A stretch of 64,000 nt of DNA, taken from NCBI GenBank assembly GCA_024998625.1, contig JACOEL010000020.1, forward strand, positions 1 through 64,000. Direction: 5' to 3'. The notes below the pieces were generated by a model. It was not told the DNA's origin. It was given only the letters and a program-made list of their open reading frames with translations, and made no database searches. Shown one piece after another: positions 54,545-61,628 of the stretch (position 1 is its first letter; every line of letters begins with the position of its first letter). Source of the stretch: Nitrospira sp. (lineage in GTDB: Bacteria > Nitrospirota > Nitrospiria > Nitrospirales > Nitrospiraceae). The position numbers and the translations under genes are program-made.

Positions 54545-55261
54545 CTACCCGATTTTCCCGGGATAGAGGATGTACAACATGGCATAGGTAAAGGTTCCGG
54601 TCAGAAAGAGGATGCAGTAGACGATCATGGTGAAACGGCCGAGGGCGCGGTGCCGCTGCCCGCCATCAGGCCAGATCCGTTGAATGCCCATCTCCACTGC
54701 AAACACGATCGCGACCAGGGTGAGAAACCCGATATAGACCTCCAGCTTTCGCATGGAAAACCCGGCAGACATGACGCGTGTTCCGAATAACAGCATCACC
54801 ACCGCCAGGAGCGCCGCAAATATCAGGCTCACCTTTTTCCACGATGTCAGCAGCCGAGCGGCACTCAGCACCCGTGCGCCGCTCAGAAATTGCTGCGAAC
54901 GGAACCCCAGCACAATCATGTACACGGCCATGACCAACCCGATGATCACCAGAATGATATGTATTGTCAGCACAGGGATGAACACGTAGTCGTATAGGGC
55001 CTGGGAACCCCCGAATCCTTCTTTTCCTTCGAACGCCAACACCCCCAACTGCCGAAACAGATAGTAGGCGGTGAAGAATCCGACCATGGTCACCATCCCG
55101 CCCAACATGAGCCAGTGATGGTGATGTCCACGATGCTGCTTGGCCTGCAACCATCCGATGATGAAGAGGCCGGTGAACAGCGTGGCCATCAACTGACTGA
55201 GATCGGCCCCCATCGTCGCATGGGTGCCGAAGAATCCCGGCTGACGCAAAAATTCAAACAT
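54545..55261 (-). CDS. DUF420 membrane protein
   Basis: The 238-residue protein has about seven helices and the DUF420 pattern. GTHATMGADLSQLM and KQHRGHHHHWLMLGGMVTMV carry several His residues, PVLTIHIILVIIGLVMAVYM another, and HRALGRFTMIVYCILFLTGT a further His; such positions can ligate heme or copper. DUF420 genes are often found beside cytochrome oxidase assembly genes. It starts 8 bp after the methyltransferase gene in oxidase operon II. Confidence 0.78.
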   Translation of the reverse strand: MFEFLRQPGFFGTHATMGADLSQLMATLFTGLFIIGWLQAKQHRGHHHHWLMLGGMVTMVGFFTAYYLFRQLGVLAFEGKEGFGGSQALYDYVFIPVLTIHIILVIIGLVMAVYMIVLGFRSQQFLSGARVLSAARLLTSWKKVSLIFAALLAVVMLLFGTRVMSAGFSMRKLEVYIGFLTLVAIVFAVEMGIQRIWPDGGQRHRALGRFTMIVYCILFLTGTFTYAMLYILYPGKIG

Positions 55262-55269
55262 GGTACATC

Positions 55270-56259
55270 TTACCCGACACTTGGCCGAACACCTTGCACC
55301 ACCGCCGTCCGCTCGATTTCCTCAACCGAGACATATCCCCCATCGTGCATCCACTGCATGGCTTCTGCGGTGCGGTAGCAGGCGCCTTGTTCAGTATTGA
55401 CGAGAATATGGACGGCAAACGCCGCCGTCCAGGCAGGGCTCGTACCCGAGGCATCCAAGAACCGGTCTTTGATGATCAAGCGCCCACCGGGATTCAGATG
55501 GCTATAGATTTTCTTCACCAGCGCGGCATTGGTTGCCAGATCCTGATAGTGAAGGATATCGGACATCAACACCACGTCATAGGGGCCACCCAACGAATCG
55601 CGGTTGAAGTCACCGGCCTTCAGGGAAATCCTGCCTTCAAGCCCCGCGTCCTTCACGGTCCGTTCGGTCAATGGGAGCGTCGTTTGCAGATCGAAGACCG
55701 TCGCCGAAAGTTGCGGGTACACCTGACAAAATGCAATGGCGTTGGTTCCGGCCCCGCCCCCGAGATCGAGCATCGTCCGTGCCTGGCCAAGCGCAAGGCG
55801 TTTCGCCAAATCTGGGCCACTTTGCTGCCCGATCCGATGCAAGACGGACAACACATTGGCGCCAAGCGCGGGATCCGTCTCGAAGACATGTTGCGTAACC
55901 GGCGATCGGCCTGTTTTCACGGCCTCCTCCAGCTTGCCCCAATTGCCCCATTCGGCATCATGCAACAGCAGCAAGTGCCCGATATATTGCGGCCCGTGCT
56001 TGACGAGATGCGTCGTGGCTACCGGCGTATTGGCATAGAGATCGCCGGTCTTCGACAAAAGCCTGATCGCCACCAGCGCATTCAGAAGTAACTCCAGCGC
56101 CCGCACATCGGCGCCGAGTTTCTCGGCCGCTTCAGAGGCGGTACGGCCGCGTCCATCCAGCACCGAAAAGACGTCTAACTTCACGGCTGTCAAAAGAATT
56201 TTTGTTTCCCAGTAGTACCCTAACTGGAACACTTCGGCGAGAGACAATTCACGAGGCAC
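55270..56259 (-). CDS. SAM-dependent O-methyltransferase-type protein
   Basis: The 329-residue protein has an N-terminal winged-helix dimerisation domain (KLDVFSVLDGRGRTASEAAE) and a Rossmann methyltransferase domain with TMLDLGGGAGTNAIAF (SAM loop), VFDLQTTLP, AGDFNRDSLGGPYDVVLMSD and LNPGGRLIIKDRFLD. It resembles the family of plant and bacterial O-methyltransferases that includes BchU/CrtF. The GTG start at 56259 is used. As the first gene of oxidase operon II it may modify a quinone or heme, but the substrate is not shown. Confidence 0.8.
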   Translation of the reverse strand: MPRELSLAEVFQLGYYWETKILLTAVKLDVFSVLDGRGRTASEAAEKLGADVRALELLLNALVAIRLLSKTGDLYANTPVATTHLVKHGPQYIGHLLLLHDAEWGNWGKLEEAVKTGRSPVTQHVFETDPALGANVLSVLHRIGQQSGPDLAKRLALGQARTMLDLGGGAGTNAIAFCQVYPQLSATVFDLQTTLPLTERTVKDAGLEGRISLKAGDFNRDSLGGPYDVVLMSDILHYQDLATNAALVKKIYSHLNPGGRLIIKDRFLDASGTSPAWTAAFAVHILVNTEQGACYRTAEAMQWMHDGGYVSVEEIERTAVVQGVRPSVG

Positions 56260-56477
56260 AGATCACCCACTCAGATAATGTGGTGTTGAAATTTGGCATC
56301 TTACCCAGTTCAGAAAGGGAAACGCAAGGCGAGTGGCGGGCAGGGAACAACCCCTGAAAACCAATAACGACGCGGATTGGCCGGCTGGATGATGCTGATG
56401 AAATCGATGGACTCAGAGGCCGGAACACCTGATGTGATGAAGAGGAAGATCGCCCATGGTGCGACACAAACAAAAGA

Positions 56478-56504
56478 GGCAGTGGTCCGATGTGAACCAC
56501 TGCC
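56478..56504 (-). terminator. terminator after the 265-residue cupredoxin-like gene
   Basis: The 9-bp stem GGCAGTGGT/ACCACTGCC (56478-56486 with 56496-56504) is followed on the minus strand by TCTTTTGTTTG. It ends the gene at 56542 before the methyltransferase. Confidence 0.75.
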
Positions 56505-56541
56505 CCTCAGTCAGCGAGCTATCCCGCCGTTAAAAACGAGA

Positions 56542-57339
56542 CTACTTGATTTCAGCCTTCAAGTTAGCCGTTCCACCCTCTGCAACTTCGACTTCAAACT
56601 CGTTCAGCTTGCCCTTGCCGACAAAGGGATGCCAAACCACCACTTTGTGCTTACCGGCCGGCACGCCAGGGAGCTCGAACGATCCGTCATCCTTCACCAC
56701 TGCATGGTACGGATTCCAGACAGGGAGGAAGAAGGACTGCATGAACTCGTGCTGGTCGCACTGCAAACGATAGAAGCCCTGCTTTTCCGCGCCACCACGG
56801 AAGGTCACCGGCTTCTCCAACTTGTCGCCCTTCTTCGCCAAACCGATGTTGAAACCGGTGGCCGAGCTGGAACCCTTCACCACGAAGCTGTGCGGATTGT
56901 GCAACACGCCCTGCACGGACTTAGGATCATCGGGGTCGGCATCCTTATTTTCCGCACGGAAGTTCTTGTTGTTCACAACCACGCCGCTGAAGGGCAAGAA
57001 TTCGCAGAATTCCGCCGTCACGTCCGTGCCCTTGAATCCATCCTGGAACGCCTGATCCTCGATATCGACCACGGAGACGATCGCACCTTTGAGACCACCA
57101 TCCTTGGCAACCTCGATGGTCTTGAGGAAGCGCTTGTCGCCATCCATGAGGCTCTTGTTCGGGTTCTTCGGGCAAAACTTCGGGTTCGGGAACTTGGAGA
57201 AGGAAAACTCCTTCTGCTCAGCTTTCCCGGCATAGGTCACTTTACCCGCAATCGTGCCTCCGGCAAACGAGGCGAGGGGCGCAGCCAAAAACGCTGCGGC
57301 CGCAACGCCGAATACTACTTTCATCGCACCCTTCTTCAT
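56542..57339 (-). CDS. exported cupredoxin-like protein, copy A
   Basis: The 265-residue protein has a signal peptide (VVFGVAAAAFLAAPLASFAG) and beta-rich domains. A His in LHNPHSFVV and the loop QCDQHEFM form H...C-x2-H-x2-M, the copper ligands of amicyanin-type blue copper proteins. The C-terminal part (GSFELPGVPAGKHKVVVWHP) is like a carboxypeptidase regulatory-type domain. AAGGAGG lies before the ATG, with a good promoter upstream. It is probably a periplasmic electron carrier or copper-binding protein. The two paralogues at 59-61 kb share the fold. Confidence 0.75.
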   Translation of the reverse strand: MKKGAMKVVFGVAAAAFLAAPLASFAGGTIAGKVTYAGKAEQKEFSFSKFPNPKFCPKNPNKSLMDGDKRFLKTIEVAKDGGLKGAIVSVVDIEDQAFQDGFKGTDVTAEFCEFLPFSGVVVNNKNFRAENKDADPDDPKSVQGVLHNPHSFVVKGSSSATGFNIGLAKKGDKLEKPVTFRGGAEKQGFYRLQCDQHEFMQSFFLPVWNPYHAVVKDDGSFELPGVPAGKHKVVVWHPFVGKGKLNEFEVEVAEGGTANLKAEIK

Positions 57340-57486
57340 GTCACTGCCTCCTTGTAATGAACATTAACCGAACAACTACTCCGTCACCACTCAATCACAA
57401 GGGCTGGTGACCATTGCCCCTTGTATGACAATCTCTTCCCCTTGACGTGGCTACACATCGACCACGTTCAGGCGTCTAAACATGTC

Positions 57487-57516
57487 TCTATACTGGAATC
57501 ATACTCGCAGTGTCAA
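57487..57516 (-). promoter_or_regulatory. promoter of the 265-residue cupredoxin-like gene
   Basis: On the minus strand TTGACA (57511-57516) and TATAGA (57487-57492) are 18 bp apart, about 150 bases before the ATG at 57339. The HEAT-repeat gene ends just upstream. Confidence 0.6.
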
Positions 57517-57541
57517 CTTGAAATCCAGGCCCCCTTGGCAC

Positions 57542-58939
57542 TTACGATTTCGCGTGATTAGGTGATGGCTTCGCATGAGTGAGAATGCGCGCAATCGCCC
57601 CACCCACGGTGGCCCGAACGGCATCGTCCTCATCATGCAAGGCCAACTTCAACATCGGCAATATCTCCGCCCCTCCAATCTGCCCGAGTGCCCTGGCTGC
57701 GGCGATCCGAGGGCGCGGAATGGGATCTTTCAGCATGCCGGAAAGAAACTCAATCGCAGCTTTCATATTGGCGCCATGCGCCCTCCCTGCTGCCTTACCG
57801 GCTGCGGAGCGGGTTCCGGGATCATGATTTTGCGCCAATTCGTACAGTTCCTCTCCAACGGATTCAAACGGTTCCTCGACCCGTAACAGCGCCGACACAA
57901 CCGCCGCCTTGACCACCGGGTTCTGATCAGCCAGCGCCTTCCTCAGGGCAACCAGTGAATCTTTCACGCCTAATTCGCCCAGGCTGATCGCCGCCGACGT
58001 TTTCACGGCTGGAATTTTATCCTCCAGCGCATGCTCCAACGCGGGGATCCCCTGCACCTTCCCAAGGTCCCCCAAGGCTGAAGCGGCGGCCCCGCGCACA
58101 GATGGCTGCGTATTGGTGATCGCCTCCAGCAGAACCGACAGCCCGCGCGCGTCCTTTAGCTCCCCCACCATCCGCAGCGCTGTGGCGCGCTCTTCCGGAT
58201 TCGGGGCGGAGGCGGCCTTCAGTATCGTGTCCCACATCGCCGTCTGCCCCGTATGGTACAACGCTCCCGCCGCCGCAAGCCGCACCGCCGGCTGCTCGTC
58301 CTTCAAAGCTTTCTCAAGGAGCGGGATCACCGAGCGGTCCCCGCTCTTCCCCAACACCTTCAGGACAGTTGCCTTGACCAGCCCGGCCTGATCTTCCAAG
58401 GCATTACGCAAGCGCGGCGAACGCCGCCCCGCCTCCAGCTTCCCCAGAGCTTCTGCCGCCAAGGCGCGCACCAGTCCGGATCCGTCACTTAGTCCATCCT
58501 CCAGCGCGGGAATCATCTCCGGGGAATCCACATCTTTCAGCGCCGTGTAGGCCGCGCCACGCATCTGCTCTCGCATGTCTTTCAGGAGCACATACACAAA
58601 CCCCAACGCCACTTCTTTCAGCAGCGCCCGGTCGTCCTGCTTCAAGTCCCGCTCGAGATGCTCGTACTCGACTAATGCGTCCTTGGGCTTTGCTAGAAGA
58701 ATCAATGAATGAATCTTGAGCCGCCTGGCCTCCGGTTGAGGCCCCTGCTCTTTGGTCACTTGTTCGACGAGATCCAGGGCTTCCTGATACTGCTTCTTGT
58801 CGAACGCGGCCTGCGCCTCCTTCAACGAACGCGCGGACGCGGCCGACGGCCAGAGGCACAAGAGCACCCCGGTCGCCATCGCCACCGCCATCCATCCACT
58901 CATTGTCAGAAGCGAACGCGACTCATTATGCAATGCCAT
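57542..58939 (-). CDS. exported HEAT-repeat protein
   Basis: The 465-residue protein has a signal peptide (about 12-35), a short TPR-like helical stretch (ARSLKEAQAAFDKKQYQEAL), and about nine HEAT/PBS-lyase-type repeats from about 120 to the end (D-x-x-V-R-x-A-A-A-x-A-L-G-x-L-G: PSVRGAAASALGDLGKVQGI and others). ATG 58939 is chosen since AGGAAGGG precedes it. It is probably a periplasmic scaffold. It lies 29 bp after the LolA-like gene. Confidence 0.8.
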   Translation of the reverse strand: MALHNESRSLLTMSGWMAVAMATGVLLCLWPSAASARSLKEAQAAFDKKQYQEALDLVEQVTKEQGPQPEARRLKIHSLILLAKPKDALVEYEHLERDLKQDDRALLKEVALGFVYVLLKDMREQMRGAAYTALKDVDSPEMIPALEDGLSDGSGLVRALAAEALGKLEAGRRSPRLRNALEDQAGLVKATVLKVLGKSGDRSVIPLLEKALKDEQPAVRLAAAGALYHTGQTAMWDTILKAASAPNPEERATALRMVGELKDARGLSVLLEAITNTQPSVRGAAASALGDLGKVQGIPALEHALEDKIPAVKTSAAISLGELGVKDSLVALRKALADQNPVVKAAVVSALLRVEEPFESVGEELYELAQNHDPGTRSAAGKAAGRAHGANMKAAIEFLSGMLKDPIPRPRIAAARALGQIGGAEILPMLKLALHDEDDAVRATVGGAIARILTHAKPSPNHAKS

Positions 58940-58968
58940 GAAATCCCTTCCTGGTCCTACCACGAGGC

Positions 58969-59652
58969 CTATCCTCTTTCTTGTGTCGCGGATGCCGGAG
59001 CCCAGCGTCGATATCCCGTCGGTTCCTCAAAATAGTAGTCCGGCTGAGGGGAGAGACGGATCCGCGAATACTCGATGGACCAGTCCCGATCCTGGCTCAC
59101 CAATTTCAAGACCACGCCGGTCTCAACATCCACCCATTCGTAAAACCGTTCATTCCGGCCGTTATAGTCCACTCGCACCTCGTAGAGCTTGGACGCACGG
59201 CCGATGGTCGTAGCATCGCCCACCAACCTCCGGCTCTTTTCCCCCGGAAGGCTGGGCTGAATCGGCAGGATTTCTTCGGGCTTGACGGGAACCGGAAGAA
59301 TTTGCCGGCGCTGAGCCAGCAAAAACCACGACTCGTGCTTATCCAATCGGATGATTTCTATACTGGAATAGCCAAGCTCGGTCTTGACCGCGTACTTGTA
59401 CTCCAGTCGGATACGATCGCCTTTTGCAAAAACCTGAGCCTCGAAACGACGCCCTTCAACCCGCTTCACCAGCGAGGCAGAAAACTCTGCCGGACCGATG
59501 GCAGATGGACCGTCCGCCGCAGAGGCATACCCGAAACCGGACAAACAGAGAACCCCTGAGAATCCGGCTCCCACGCACCACCGTGGGAGGCCCCCCCACC
59601 TGGACTTAGTGCTGATGCTCCACCAACGGCTCAATCTCCACGGGATGACCAA
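58969..59652 (-). CDS. exported LolA/LolB-like protein of unknown function
   Basis: The protein has a signal segment (VGAGFSGVLCLSGFGYASA) and a beta-rich body with RIRLEYKYAVKTELGYSSIE, HESWFLLAQRRQILPV and NGRNERFYEWVDVETGVVLK, the look of half-barrel lipoprotein carriers such as LolA. The start is uncertain: TTG at 59652 overlaps the upstream gene by 47 bp, while GTG at 59574 would begin at the signal peptide. It lies in a run with the HEAT-repeat and cupredoxin-like genes. Confidence 0.6.
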   Translation of the reverse strand: MVIPWRLSRWWSISTKSRWGGLPRWCVGAGFSGVLCLSGFGYASAADGPSAIGPAEFSASLVKRVEGRRFEAQVFAKGDRIRLEYKYAVKTELGYSSIEIIRLDKHESWFLLAQRRQILPVPVKPEEILPIQPSLPGEKSRRLVGDATTIGRASKLYEVRVDYNGRNERFYEWVDVETGVVLKLVSQDRDWSIEYSRIRLSPQPDYYFEEPTGYRRWAPASATQERG

Positions 59653-60532
59653 GGGACTCCAGCCCGAAACGAGGATTGTCCATGACCCTGTAGGCCGTCC
59701 GAGTTCCCCTGGGAGCAGGAAGCGCCACTTGTTCCACCGTAGCCCCGTCAGGACCGACCGTAATCGTCCGCGTCACCCCAGGCCCTGCCTGCGGATGCCA
59801 GACCACCATCTGGTACGTCCCCGGCGGGACATTCTCGATCCTGAACGCGCCTTGGTCATCCGTCACCGCGTAATAGGGGTTGTTCACGGCCATCGCCCAG
59901 CTTTCCATGTAGGCGTGAAAGCCGCACTGCATGTAAAACGTTCGCCGTCCCTTGTTCAGATAGACCGGTCCTACCAGAGACTTTCCCGGTGCATGGTTAT
60001 GAATCGCATGCATATTTCCCCGTTGATGCTGTTGATTTAGAATCAAGGGCGTATTGAACAACACTCGTGCCCCGGCCTCGGGAGAGGTTTCATAGCCCTG
60101 AATGTCGTGCATCACCGGATCCATATTCACCACTTCCACCGCATGGCCATTGCGCACGATCGTCATCCAGGGGCCGAACATGCAATCCCGCGCCTCGATC
60201 AGGGGCACCGAGAGATCAAATGGCTTCCCCGACTCGACCCCTTCGAGCAGCACTACGGCATTTTTCAAACCGCTCTCGGCGTTCACGATGAAGTCGCGCA
60301 GGAGACGCCACCCCTTCCCGTTCGAAATCCGCCCACAATAGGTCGGGTCTGGGAACGTAATGAGATTGAACGCTTTCGGGTCCGGAACGGCGCCCGACAG
60401 GGTCACTCGTCCTTCAAGTGACCCGCCATGCTGAACGTCGACAATGTCATAGGCAGAGACGGAGGGCACGACCTGGCACAACCAGACGACGAGCGCAAGA
60501 CAACAGAGCAGGCTGGAACGAGTCAATCTCAT
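59606..60532 (-). CDS. exported cupredoxin-like protein, copy B
   Basis: The 308-residue protein has a signal peptide (LLCCLALVVWLCQVVPSVSA), a first beta domain (GGSLEGRVTLSG), then DPVMHDIQGYE and MQCGFHAYMESWAM. The latter holds C-x2-H-x2-M with the upstream His, as in short-loop blue copper proteins. A carboxypeptidase regulatory-like end follows (GAFRIENVPPGTYQMVVWHP). A His-rich segment (QQHQRGNMHAIHNHAPG) could bind extra copper. Its sequence is close to the gene upstream, so the pair arose by tandem duplication. Confidence 0.75.
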   Translation of the reverse strand: MRLTRSSLLCCLALVVWLCQVVPSVSAYDIVDVQHGGSLEGRVTLSGAVPDPKAFNLITFPDPTYCGRISNGKGWRLLRDFIVNAESGLKNAVVLLEGVESGKPFDLSVPLIEARDCMFGPWMTIVRNGHAVEVVNMDPVMHDIQGYETSPEAGARVLFNTPLILNQQHQRGNMHAIHNHAPGKSLVGPVYLNKGRRTFYMQCGFHAYMESWAMAVNNPYYAVTDDQGAFRIENVPPGTYQMVVWHPQAGPGVTRTITVGPDGATVEQVALPAPRGTRTAYRVMDNPRFGLESLGHPVEIEPLVEHQH

Positions 60533-60561
60533 GATCTCCCTCTTTCCTCTTCGAACAGACC

Positions 60562-61470
60562 TTAGGGAACCTGGCGCTGCAATGTCGGACGAATATCTAC
60601 GACCTTTCCAAGTGACTCAGGGCCATAATGCGGATTCTGCTCGATTTCATGCACGCTTCGCCGTCCTTGCGGAGCCTTGAAGTCAAAATCGACGTTCGAT
60701 AGTCCCTTTTCCGTCACAGTCACTTTCTTTTGCAACATCGTACCGACCCCGGGATGCCAGACCATCAGCGTATAGTCGCCAGGCGGGACATCCGTCAAAC
60801 TGAAGGTGCCATCATCACCCGTCAGCGCGAAGTAGGGGTTATCGACGGCGAATCCCCAGCTCTCCATGTAGGCATGGAACCCGCACTGCATCAGAAAAAT
60901 CCTTCGCCCCTTAGTCATATGAATCACTTCCGTAACCGGCTCGCCCGCCAGATGTTCGTGACTTTCCGCGCTCACAAAACGTTTATGGTGGGGATTCATC
61001 GGCAAAGGCGTGTTGAACAGGACCCGAGGACCGAGTTGCGAGGTCTCATAGGCCTGGATGTCGTGCATGACCGGATCCATGTTCATAACAGCCACTTCAG
61101 AACCATCTTTCACAACCGTGACAAAAGGAAGGAACCGGCAATCACGCGCCTCGATGGTCAAGGGTTCAAACTTGAACGGTTTCCCCTTCGTCACATCAGT
61201 CAAGACGACGACGACATCCTTCAGACCTTGGCTGGAAGCCATTGAAAACTCATCAAGAATTCGCCACCCCGTTCCGGTCGATATGCGACCGCAATAGACC
61301 GGATCGGGAAATGTGATCAGGTTATATCCCTTCGGGGTTGGTTTTCCTCCGGTCATGGTGACTGTCCCTTTTATGGTACCGCCATCCGTGACCGCGATCT
61401 CCTCGTACGCCCACGATGGAGACCAACAGACACCGACAGCGCAGAGCACGGCAAGGCCGACTAATCGCAT
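60562..61470 (-). CDS. exported cupredoxin-like protein, copy C
   Basis: This 302-residue tandem paralogue of copy B has a signal peptide (LVGLAVLCAVGVCWSPSWAY), TIKGTVTMTGGKPTPKGYNL, DPVMHDIQAYE and MQCGFHAYMESWGF, the same C-x2-H-x2-M site, and DGTFSLTDVPPGDYTLMVWH at the end. A His-rich stretch (NPHHKRFVSAESHEHLAG) stands where copy B has its own. ATG 61470 is chosen because GGAGGG precedes it; the longer frame is cysteine-rich and has no signal at its start. Confidence 0.76.
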   Translation of the reverse strand: MRLVGLAVLCAVGVCWSPSWAYEEIAVTDGGTIKGTVTMTGGKPTPKGYNLITFPDPVYCGRISTGTGWRILDEFSMASSQGLKDVVVVLTDVTKGKPFKFEPLTIEARDCRFLPFVTVVKDGSEVAVMNMDPVMHDIQAYETSQLGPRVLFNTPLPMNPHHKRFVSAESHEHLAGEPVTEVIHMTKGRRIFLMQCGFHAYMESWGFAVDNPYFALTGDDGTFSLTDVPPGDYTLMVWHPGVGTMLQKKVTVTEKGLSNVDFDFKAPQGRRSVHEIEQNPHYGPESLGKVVDIRPTLQRQVP

Positions 61471-61569
61471 GTCATCCCTCCAGTAATAAGTATGATATCG
61501 ATGCAAGCAGTATCGACAGAAAGTCAGACGTATCCGCTCATCATACACAATCCCCGGCGGACAACAAAA

Positions 61570-61595
61570 GGGGGGAGCCCTTTCAGGCTCCCCCC
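61570..61595 (-). terminator. terminator after the multicopper-oxidase-like gene
   Basis: The perfect 10-bp stem (61570-61579 with 61586-61595) is followed on the minus strand by CTTTTGTTG. It is 33 bp after the stop of the oxidase-like gene. Confidence 0.85.
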
Positions 61596-61628
61596 TCCTC
61601 ACCTCATCTCTTGAGAGATGCGATCAGT

